Shown here piece after piece: positions 48,601 to 60,600 of a DNA stretch of 64,000 bases. Both the position numbers and the translations under genes were made by a program. Under the pieces are notes generated by a model. It was not told where the DNA came from, ran no database searches, and worked only from the letters and a program-made list of their open reading frames with translations. Every line of letters begins with the position of its first letter. Positions within the stretch are counted from its first letter, which is position 1. The stretch is from Himantopus leucocephalus. Taxonomy: Eukaryota; Chordata; Aves; Charadriiformes; Recurvirostridae. Location: contig RSEF01000003.1 of the NCBI GenBank assembly GCA_003993805.1, positions 112,437,209-112,501,208 on the forward strand. Direction: 5' to 3'.

Positions 48601-51600
48601 AAGTCTGTCTCCATGCACACTGTCCACCACTGTCTAATGAATGAACCTGACCAACTTTCAAGGGTGTTTGTAGTGAAAAAACAACTTCCGAACATGCTTG
48701 TGGCAGGTGCATTTCTGTGTCTATATATGGACAACACGTTTTGAAGTTCTCTAGTTATTGCCAAGTAACTTCTCTCTACAATTATGGAGTAAGAGTTTGT
48801 GGTATCAGTGGCTTTGAGGTGTTGCATGTTGCAGGTCCACATCAGTTCTTTAACATATGAAGATTAATAATTTATGCTAAGATTTTACTCAACAGCTGCA
48901 GAATTTTACCCTTTATACCAAGGATCAAATACAAAATCAAGCCCTTAGTTCATAGTGACACAGTAATTTTGTATTTCTAAAACTATTTGATCAACGTCAG
49001 TCAGGCTTGATAAAGCTTCCAGGTTGAAGCCCTGGGGTCTGGAACGGTCTCTGGATTGCCCACAGGGTGTGCGTAGCTGCAGCCCACCTCATACATCTGC
49101 CTTTAACCTGACTTTGCAGTGCCTCTTCTAGACCATGTAGGACCTTGGTTTCTGATGGGTATATTGACTGATGTGGTACTTCGTGGACACATGTTACTAG
49201 AGACAAGGTTTCATTTCTTTTCAGGCTTTGAACAGAGTTGAACAGGTTAATTTTTATGTGCCAATATGAATAAATTCCAATGAGGCTCTTCTTTACAAGT
49301 TTAGTTTTTATCTGGTTTTCTAATGTCTCGTTACAAGTGTCTCAGGAGAAATCCTGGCTTTGTTGAAATCTCAGGGAATTTTGCCATTGCCTTTAAAAAA
49401 ACCCTGTAGGGCTTGACCTTGTGTTGTTGAGTCTATGTAACAGCAGTCTTCCTTGGGTAGATGCATTCTTCTACAAGTGAATCAGCTGCAGGTGTTTCTC
49501 AGAGTCAGTGATGGCTGGTTGCAGGTACTTAATATTCTGTGTGTGTTTATAAATATGAAATTGCGAGAGCAGAAGCTCATGATGTCTGTTTTCAGAAAGT
49601 TGAATGTTAGTCATTCCTTTCTGACCTTTTTGGTGTTGTTCTGTCTTTGTCCATAGAACTCATATGTTTCACTCTTCAAATTTATGTTCATTTTATCCTT
49701 CATTTTTTTTTGTTTTTTTTAGGACCCAATGTTGTCTTCCAGTGTGAAAGCACCTCAGAGACCCACTATCCAAGTTTGACTGTAGCGTGGAGGCAGGGTG
49801 GCCAGCCCTGCTCACATATCTCTGACACAATCCTTTTGCTTCGTTTGAACGTTAGATCCAGTCAAGAAATTAGGTTTTGTGGGTTTTCTTCTAATCTACA
49901 GTTACAGTTGATTTGTAAAAGCAGAAAGGATAGTGGGTCTTTGTGTGGCTTTCACTGCTGTTCATTCTTGTTTCCTTTAGTATTTTTCTTTGGTATTGAT
50001 AATCGTAGATCATTAGCATGCATATCAAGTTATCGTTTGCATGGTGGGATTGCAGACACACAAAGACCCACTATTTGCACAGTTTATCTGAGCTGTTTTG
50101 AATGGGCAGTTGTGTTCTTTTAATGTTGTAATGTACATACTTTGCAAAATTAAAATGTTCGCTGATTACTGTTCTAATGGACTTGATTGAATCTCTTACA
50201 TATTGAGCTTTGAAAATTTGGCAGCCTACAAGGCTCAACCAGAAAACAAACTCTACCTGTCTCTGCTGCTGATAGTCACTGTGATTACAAATATGCTACA
50301 AGATCTAAGATGTATATCTGGTGCAGTCCATCCAGCCTTTTAATACCCTTTTTAACTGGGGAAAGAATTCTTAAGTGTAGAGTGGAAGATATTTTAATTT
50401 TTTTTCTTCCTTCACAGTAGTACTATAGCAGGAATTCAGGTTGTTTTGGCCCAATGTGTCCTATCCCTAAACGACCTCCTTCCTTTAAATACTTGATTCC
50501 GATAATTCATATTTGCTTTCAGTTTTAGCAAACGGCAAACGTGTACTAGTTACTGCAGTAAGTCCTTATACAGCCTCTGTGCTACTCGACCCTTTCCCTG
50601 CCCCTTTTCTTCATTAAGTAGTTAACGGTACTGAATAGTGTTTTTATCTGGCTACGGTCTGCAGTGACTTGAAGTAAATGCTATCTGAAAGCTGCTGCTC
50701 TTTCTGGTAAATAAATTAGCAGCATAATACATAGGTAACCTCGATAAAGAGATGGTGCCAGAAAAGAAACACTAACGGACACACCTGGAGCTGAAGGCAG
50801 AGCATTTGGTTTTAAAAATGGAACTATACTCCTCAGCTCAAAAGTGGTCCTCAAAGGTACAGTTACGGCGTGTCAGCAGTATGGTGCAGTAAAGGTGCCC
50901 GTGTTTTATTAGTCTGGGGGGAGAGAGGGACCAGGACTTCAGGACTATAACCCTGATACCCCTTTAAATAAAAGGATTAACTTAATAGCAGACTACTTGT
51001 CTGATTAAATAGTTCTGTGCTCCTGTAACAACAGGAGAGATCTGGTAGACATGGTATTTAATTTAGTTGGTTTCTTGAACGTGGTTATGAAACAGCAAAG
51101 GTCACTTATGCAATCAGAAATGTTTACAAAACACTGTTTGTTTACTATATACATATATATATATATGAATGTTGTGAAGGTACTATCAGGAAAAGGTTAG
51201 TCCAATTGCAGAGATTTAAAAGCCTTTCTCCAAAATTTCTATAGAAAGAGTGAGATGTTATGTATTTAATATAATTGATCAAATAACGTATATGTGCCCT
51301 TTAGCTCAGAGAGATATCTTTTGTGCAATATGGACTACAGCAATGTGCCTACATAAAACTAGAACTGGATTTTTATTCTGGATGTATTTTGTCTAAATCA
51401 GTATTTTGTTATAGAATGAAATCATGTTATTGTAGGCAAATAATGTGCTAGATGATTCCTCAAGTATTCTAGCTGACTTGATTTCCTTATGAAACTACAT
51501 TTTAAGTATTCCTACTAAAATATACGCATCACCCTGAATTGCCTTCTCTGAATTTCTGACTTTGAAAGCCTGTTTAATAGAGCCTGAAGTGTCTTGTGCT

Positions 51601-54600
51601 ACACCAGTGGCATCAAACAGTCACTTACTGTAGTGTAATAATTAGGTGATCTTATAAATTATCCCGTTTCTAAAAGGCACTGTTAACCTGAGGGATTTGA
51701 GCCAAACTGATTTCCCAATGTTCAGTGACAGTTTTCCCCAAATGCCTAATTGCTACTAATGGTCTTTGAAAAAAATGAAAAACAACTTCACATCCTATCT
51801 GGGATGCTCTAGGAAATCGTTAAGATGGCATTTTCCAAAAACAACTGGCATTCTACCCACTTTTTAACCAATACAATTGGAGATTAGGGTAGTATTAGGT
51901 AAAGTTTCACACTAGTGTGAAATAAACAGTTGGGTATGTAGATATGAGCACTGCTAATTCCTGAAACAGCTGCCCCTCAGTTTAAGCGATGAGCATTGAA
52001 ATGAAGCATTTGGGGCTTTCATGGTTACCTCTTCATGTTTCAGTATTACCCGAGTACACTCTAAATTCTCTAATTGTAATAATGATGATGATAATAATAA
52101 TAATAATAATACACCTTAATAATGCTGATTGAAAGAGATGTAGTCCATGCCTTCAGTATTTATCTCCACTGTAAAAGTCTGCCTAAGATAGCTCAAGCAC
52201 AACCACCTGAGAGCTCTGCTCTCCTCCACACCCTGGTGCAGAAAGAATTGTATACATACATCAGATTGTCAATAGGAAAGACAATGCCGAGGATGTATTT
52301 AAGGCAAGATTATTTTAAAGTAATGTTCTCTGTCACTGAAGAGGTGTAGCTAATAGAAGCTGGGTTTAAATCAGAATTTTTCTTTCAAAAATGTCACTTT
52401 TTCTCTGGTGGTGTGTGCAATCCACTCCCTTGTTGACAGAAGTCCATAGAGTTGGGTTCAGCTCTCATCTCAGCCAGCCGAGTAAAACTAGCGTTGAAGC
52501 GTTCATCCCTTATTTGGGCGAAAAAGGTTGGCTTTGGAACTAAGGACAAGGTGTAAAATAAGAGTTATTTGATGAACTGATGGTCCCCAGTGAAGAGCCG
52601 AGAGTCTAAAGGTTGCTCAGAGCCACACAAGGTTAACAGTTAAAGCTGAAGGCAACCGGGAAAGCCAAATCCGATGTTGCCTGCAGCGTAGTACTTGCTT
52701 CATATTCTTTTCTGGGGACCAGCAGAGAATAGCAGCCACAGTGTAACGAGGGGTAAAAATGTAAATGATGCTGTAAATGCACAAGAACGGGTACTGAAAC
52801 GCTTCCTAATTTTGTCACTGTCTAGTTTGCATAAAAACCACCTACAAAAGCGTAGTTTACAGCGCTGAGTTCCTGACCCAGCAGTCCGGTCCATGCAGGA
52901 AAGTCTTGTGCCACCACCGAGACCCAGTTGCAGGGCTGGGGTGTGCGAGTGGTCAGCGATAGTAGAGGGCTGTGGAAGCATACAAAGCGCTATCAGAATG
53001 TCAGTGTTAATGATGTTACAGTTAGGGGTGCAGAAGGCTTAAAGCTCACTCAAAAACGTTACACGCTAATAATTGAAACGCCTCCTACCAGTCATTGAAT
53101 ATTTATGCCATCTCGATGTTCGGTCAGATCGTATCCCTCTGTGATTTTCTTGGGTCGGGTTGAAAACACCTGTAAATAAGTCTGCTCGTAGGAATGCCGA
53201 CAGACCTTGGCCTGAAGCAGTGTTGGGAGCTGCTGCAGGGTCACGCTACTTTAATGTAATGAACTAATAAAACTGCTACGTAATGGTGTGTGCTGCCTTA
53301 AAATCTCTTTTGTTGTTCTTTTCAAGCTAGAGTATTAATGTTTGGGGATGATTGTTAAGACATGCAAATGCGGGCTATGCTTAGCATGAGGCAGTTGTTC
53401 ATCTTTGTTTTTAAACAAGGTTGTAAGATAACTATGCAAATGTATTTTATTAAAGGGACACATAAAAGGATCTAGTTTGTCTGTTGTGGTTTTTTTTGTC
53501 CATCTGGGGAGGATTTTTTCCCATCGGAATAGCTTGATACAAGCATTATGTTACATGGCTCTGTGACAGAGTGACCTAATTTTGCTTTTTACCTCTTGAA
53601 AATTGAGTTGTAAATTTCTTCAGTTGTAGCAAAGAGAGTATACTGCATTACTGATGAGAGGAGATTGGATAAAAGTTTTCATTATGTTTCCCAGGGCCTG
53701 ATGAAAACCAACCTTCCCGCGGTGGCAGATTTCTTGGATTAGCTCGTTTCACTGGTTTCAGTAGGCACAGAGGCAGTGACAGGAGTACACTGCAAGTGAA
53801 TTAGCCTTATGTGTGCCAGCAGAGATTGCACCGTGGCTGGGGGTGATGTCCCGTGCTACCACCAGTCTGTTCTCTGGCTGTATGCAGGGACTATTTTATT
53901 GCCAGCCCATGGTACTTAAGGTGAGATGTAGTCTTTCTGCGGTAGCCTGGGAAAGTAGAGGCAGGCTAATACAGGCAGAAAAAACCCTTGTCTGCTTTCT
54001 CCAGCCATATCAACTGGCTTGAGCTAAAAAAAGCCCAAAAACCAAAACATAAAAAAACCCCAGACAACAAAACAAAACCACCCCAACCCACAACCCTAAA
54101 CAAACCAAGCTAGTTCCTTACAAGTGCAGTTTATACAGGCCACCTCTACCCCTAAATAGTCTTCGCTGTGACCCAGAGCAGTGATGCCTCTGGTGTAGAT
54201 AAATCCTTCAGGGCAAGTGCTTGAGCTCATGTTTGAGGCTGAAGATGTCTTTCCAGAGCGGTCACTTTTAACATGTTTTTATATTGTTCGTTGAATGGGG
54301 AAGTTTGTTGGGGAAGGGGACAATGCGCTCGGTGCCCAAGCAGATCTGGGCATCTTTGAAAGCCTTTTATCCATCTGTTTTTACCTCGTTTCTCTGGAAT
54401 TGGCTTTTAAGTGAAGGATTTTAATTCACTCCCCCTTTATTAACAAAGGAAAAACTGAAATTTTTTGAAACAGTGATAGGTCTCCTTCATCCTTCTTTCA
54501 TTGGAGGATTTGTTTTCTTCAGAAACTGTCATTCTTCCCCTTGAACATTCTCAAATCCAAAATCTGTCAGTAATTGGAAAGGTTTTCTCCCCCGGGCCCC

Positions 54601-57600
54601 CATGTTTTTCAGGCTTTTCAATCTCCTGCAGAGGAGAACATCTTTTAACTGTGAAACTCGGTAGTTTTTCATGCAGGGTTAGTTATGTTAGTAGGAAGAA
54701 AGTATTTCTTGTTCAGGTATATTTGGAGAGGGAAGTATAATTTTAACCATAACTTTAGAGACTGGGATTTCCTGTTTATAAACTCTCCAGCTTGTTTTAC
54801 CCTGCCCCTGCGAGACAGCCACTTCCTCGCCTTGGAGAGCAGGATTTATCACAAAAAGGTACCTCAGTTGCAGTAGGCATCACTCTCTTGCTGTGCAGCA
54901 CGTTTCAAAGGTACCAGACACCCACTGCTTGCTCCGCGAGATGTTCTGGGGAGGGAGCCAGGCAGGTGCTGCCCCAGACTGTGTGAAGAGCCTGGCCGTA
55001 CCCTGCTCTGGGTGGAAGAGGCAGGCTGGCTTGCCCTCCAACGGTAACGTAAACCTCTTACAGAGGGAGGTGAGCCCCCCGGCGTGAGCAGCTGAGATTC
55101 CCCTCTGCAGGCGCTCCCAGAAACCTCACTGCTTTTCTTTAGCTGTGTGAGAAGTTTGGGATGAAGCTTCACAAGACACAAGCCAAACCAACAGCTTTCT
55201 GCTGCCAAAAAAGGGCACTTTTACTGCTTCCACGCACATTCCTGGCTGCTAAACTAGCAGAAAACTGCTGTTTTCTTTTCCCCCGCCTTGGGATTCATTT
55301 GCTTCCAGGGTGTGAACTGGGAGTCAGATAAGTGCCAGAACTGATGCAAGGGAAGGAGGGAACAGGAATGTGGGAGGAGAATGGGTAGAGATGCAGGTCC
55401 ACCCTTTCCGTACTGGTGAGCCCATGGGTGGCTATGGCCACTTCAGAAAAAAACATTGGCAAACGCACTAGGTAGGTTGTTGTATTCTCTCTCTCATTCG
55501 CCTTTCTTCCCTTCAGATCCAAATGCCTGAATTCACCCTCTAAAATCAGATGTGTGCATTGCGTACTATGGTTTTGTGCCAGTATCATCAGACCCATCAA
55601 AATCCAGGGCGTTTCCATTAGTGCTTATTTCAATATAAAATAGCACTCATCTGTTCATCCCAAAGGCTGACAGTCCAAATACAAGGTTAGTGCAGGAGCC
55701 AGTTAATTTAACTGCATTTTTGTACCTGATAAACCACATCTATACTAGGTGCATAAAAAAAAAAGCCTGTTTTCTTTCCAGTGTTTGCTTCAACTTTAAG
55801 TAGATGGCATGAGACACCCAAATTCCAGCTGTGGGTTGTTTTAACAGCTGCGATATAAGCAAACAAGAACAGGAGTTTCAGTCCCTGCCTGCTTTTGTTG
55901 CAGGGCTGTACCTTGCACTAGAAAAGAGAACCATGTGGTCAAAGCTGAGATTAACAAGTCTGGTTACTGTGCAAGCCCTTGGTTATCCTAAAATTTCATG
56001 TCTTAGGGAACCAGGTGGACTTAAACTCAGTCCTGTACAGACTAAAGAATGACGTTAGAGTCCAGAAGTAGTACACATTGGCCACAATTTGTCTGGATGG
56101 ACTGAGATGCCAAACTTCATAGGAATCGCTCCGTTCTGTAACTTTTTCTCATCTAATTTTGGCCTGATTGTAACTTTGGGAATAACCAAGGCCAGAAGCA
56201 GCATTCTGCACAATCAAAAGAGCTGCAGTCCCAGATCTCTTCATAAAAAGTGGCATTTTCTTTCAAATCTTATCAGAAAGCTTAAGATCCGTGATCCTCC
56301 TTAGGGGGTACAAAACAGAACTGCAAAGCCTTGATTTTAAATCTAGCTGTTGCCTTTACTGTTTTACTGTGTGTTGGTCAGAGGGTTTCCCTGTTAAAAT
56401 ACTTCGGTATTGTAAAAATTCATTTGACAAGTGTTTCTCTTTTGCTGAAGGATGCTGTCCTTCAAACAGCTTGATGCCTGTGCAGTGGGAAGCGCACAAG
56501 CCTGTGAGGTTCCCATTAAGCCATGGTCGCATCAAGTTTAGCCAAATGTTTAGTGTTTCTTGGTTCCCCCCCTCCTCCAGATTTATTACTAACTCCTTTT
56601 CATTTCATTATTTAGAGCAGCCTTCCCATAGACAGATCTGTACGTTGGCAGTGAATAGTCACGTTCTAGTGTCCTAGGTGTAGTTAGGGTGACAAGGCAG
56701 ACTGCAGCCCTCCGTGCTGTGGGTCATGCTGCCTTTCACGACACCTGTAAATGTTCAAAAAGTATTGTTCCTCTAGAAATGCCGGATCTAGATGAGTCCC
56801 TGCGATGTCCTTTCTGCTATCCTGCCAAATCCACAGGTCACGTTGCATTAAAATCTGATGCCGTCACATCAAGCCATAGATGTATGTTCTCAAACGCTCT
56901 GTAATTGTTTCTTTTATTTTCCCCCACCCCACTACTTTGCAGTGCTCTGCTAGCGTGCCATGGCTAACAGAGGGATCAGAGTTTGACTTTCTGTGCTCTC
57001 CTTTACCCATCTAAACATATTCACCACTTCGGTTTTACCAGTTTTCGATTTGGTTACTAAAGTTCAAACGTTGTTGTCGTGCTTACTAACACATATACGG
57101 AAGAGAAAAAGCAGTGTGAAGCTGTAGGGTCTGCACGTTGTTACCAGAAACTTGGGGTTTGTGTCGTTGAATGTCTGTGTGTTCCTGTGCATGATTTTGA
57201 TCATTCATACTTGATGCTTAAAAATAATCCAACATATTTCAGGCTCATTCTGTTTCCAAATGAGAAAGAAAGTTGTGCAACCGTGAAGTTACGCAACTGT
57301 AACGTTATGCGTTATAACTTTACAAATTTGTAGTGGTGGTTTGTATCATAAATTAATAACCAAGGCAGAGTACTTCAGAAGTGGGGTGGAGATTAAAGGT
57401 GCAAGGTCTTAAGTCAGACCCAGACACGATCCAGATGCCTTCATCTAACAAAAGACATTGCATAAGGTAAGAGAAAATCAGGGTTTTGAAATGGTATGGG
57501 AAAAAAAGGAGAAGAGATGAGACAAATCATCAGACAAATGGAGTGGCAGGAAGTCAGGAATTTCGGCATCACAGTACAAGAACAAGGGATGTTCAGAGAA

Positions 57601-60600
57601 ATAAAGAGATGACAGACAAAAAAATGACATAAAGGGGGGCAGAGGTCAATCACTGCATCTCTCGATTTTGAAACCTGCTGCTGCTGTAGGCAGGGTTTTT
57701 AAAGAGAACCACTGCGTATATGGTCTGAACCAATTTCATTAATTTGTCAGATCTGGTGGCCTGAGCGGGATCTAAACTACTGGCTTACTTCTTGTAGGGT
57801 GCGCTGATCTCCAGAGCCTTGACACTATGCAACCAATGGAACGGAAAAGGCAGGGCTACATTCATGAACTCATTCAGACGGAAGAAAGGTATATGGACGA
57901 TCTTCAGCTCGTCTTAGAGGTGAGACGTCTTGGATGTGAAATACTCTGTCTCACTGAGTAACAGCAATAAAGGGATTCTTAGGAATTGTGAAATGCTGGA
58001 GGAAGAAAGTGAGGTTGTGTGAGCACTCCCCTTTCTTGCGAATGTTACGTGGCTGTCCACCAGGCAAAAACATCACGTTGTGAAAGCCAAGGACCTTCCT
58101 ATGTTCCACATCCTGTTCTCGGGTGTTTGGGCTCAGTGTAAAGCTGATGGGCTGGGCCGGGCTGGCTGGCAAAGCTGCACAGGCTCATGACAGAAGCTGT
58201 ATAAGCACCGTAACAGTTTATCGTCTGTCTTCAGCTCCAGTTTTATTTCTGGAAACAAGACCACATCCCTAGGCAGAGCAGGAACTGGCCAGCATTAGGT
58301 GCTCTTGGGAGTCTGACTTGAGCTCTCTGTGTAAAACAAGTGTGTGGTGAAGCGTTGAAGATGTTAAATAGACTGAGCTGCACAGGTATTCTGCTCTCCA
58401 GAGGTGTTGTGCTGAGGGTCCCTGAAAGAAGCTGTAGCTCTGCCCGCAGGTTGACTGTGAGTGCTCTGGGTATGGGGATAGGTGTGATACGTCGGTGCAA
58501 TTTGTGTAGCAGCTGACTCCGAAATGATGGGAATGCTCCTCTGCTGAGCAGTCAGCCTGCAGGTCCCAGTGCTTGTCCCTGCTTCACAAATGGTGACGCA
58601 GGTGTCAGAATGAGGTCACACACCTAGGAAAAATAGTGAGAGCTGTCACGAGTGCTAGTAAGGAATTGCTTTTAACTTCTCCTGATAAACTGGATGCTGA
58701 GCATTCAAAAAAAAGCAGAGTCACTGCTGGGCTAAACAAGAGGCTGAGCTGCTTTTATCTCTGAAGAATTGCTCACCTTTCTGATTTTTTCACTGCAGGT
58801 TTTCCAAAAACCAATGGCTGACTCGGGCTGTCTCACAGAAGGAGAAATGGGGCTGATCTTTGTTAACTGGAAGGAACTCATCATGTCAAATACAAAGTTA
58901 CTGAAGTGAGTACCCACGTTTTCATGTTTTTCTCTTCGTCTTTATTCTCTTGTTCCTTTCCCCAGGAAGTTTTCTGGTTTTACAGTAAATATTTTTGTCC
59001 TTGTTGATTATTTCCTATGCACACGTGCATTCAGAACAGCTACGTGCATTCAGAGTGCCTCACAAAGAAAGAGTTGTTATGAGAGAGAGGAGAATAAACA
59101 GCGAGAACAGATGCACGTTTGCTATAATACCTTAGAAATAGAGCTGACAGAAAAGCATGTGCCGGGACGCGTTCTTCCCAGTTTTCTGCAAAGCAACCTT
59201 CTGTTCTCTAAAAATAAACTTCAGAGAGACAAAGTGGCTAATAATTCATTGAAACAGGATGCTGGTTGAATGTAGATTGATGCTGATTGTCCCAGAAACC
59301 TCCAAGGAGGTGTCAGTCCCGCAGACCCCATCAGGCAGACCGCTGAGCTCGGCGTGTTGTGCTGGGGGTCAGGCCGGGCTCTGCCGCCGCCTGGAAGCGC
59401 CCGTGCTGTGTAAGGGAATTCACCTTGCAGGCTTGCATCCTTTCAGAGATGGATGTTGTAAGGATCTTGATTTCGGCCTTGCGGACTTGGCAGCCAAGTT
59501 GGATGGTGATTTCTTTCCTCTTCAGAGCCTTGCGAGTGCGTAAGAAAACAGGAGGAGAAAAAATGCCAGTGCAGATGATTGGGGACATCTTAGCAGCAGA
59601 GCTCTCTCACATGCAGGCCTACATTCGGTTCTGCAGCTGCCAGCTTAACGGAGCTTCGTTGCTGCAGCAGAAAACTGATGAAGATGCTGATTTCAAAGAC
59701 TACTTAAAGGTACCTTGTTCAGTAGCTTTTGTGCCTTCTCCTTTCCTCAATGACAGGAGCTCATCTAACCAGCATCAACCAGATCAAAATAACCCAAAAG
59801 AGTAAAATCTTACAAAAATAGCTAAGAGCCTTCCAAGGTGTATTTATATGATGACCATGCTTAACACTCTGTGTGCTTTTTGTTTACATACCCATCTTTC
59901 TCCCTAGCTAATTTATTACTCCACTTCCTGTCCCATTGCTCGTTACTTCAGTGTAACGCTAACCCCACAAAGCTACGGTGCCGGTGTCTGCACCTTCCCA
60001 AAAATTCATGCTGTCAGAAGGGGTAAGAGTCTGCAGAGTTGAAATAAAAAAGCTGTTGTCCTGAATGCGCTTCTAATGCAGCGGGGCGTGCGGCGTGTCT
60101 GAACGGTGGGGTTGCAGCCGGGGCCAGAGGTGTGCCGTGAGCTGCGCAGGCAGGCACGAGGCAGAAATAAAGAAGGAATTGCTGCCATACTACAGCTGAT
60201 GTGGGGGCTTTGAGGCCATGAAAGGAGAAATGCCAGAACTGTTGACATCAGGCATTTTTTTTCATTCATTGCTTTGGGTTTTTTTCAACCTGGGCAGAGC
60301 CTGTAATGTCAAAATAAAAGCTGGAATGGTTTTGAATGTAAGGATTCTGCATGAACAATGATCCTGCGGCTTATGCTGGCAAAGCATCCATGTACAATGA
60401 CAGCACCAGCTTTCCTGATTGTTCTAGATACAAGTATTGTTTGCTTACCGAAAAATCTAAGATTTCTTGGAATGCCTGGAAAAATGAATCTGATCAGACA
60501 GTTTTCAGTGCAGTGAGGCAACTGTTTCTTGATGAGTAATGTGATGTCTCTGTTAAATCTCTGGGTTGTACCATAGAAACTTGCCTTGGACCCTCGTTGC

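Noticed and set aside
48501..48842. 113-codon minus-strand frame in the large intron
   Set aside because: No recognised domain. The surrounding sequence may be old repeat, but I could not assign a family.
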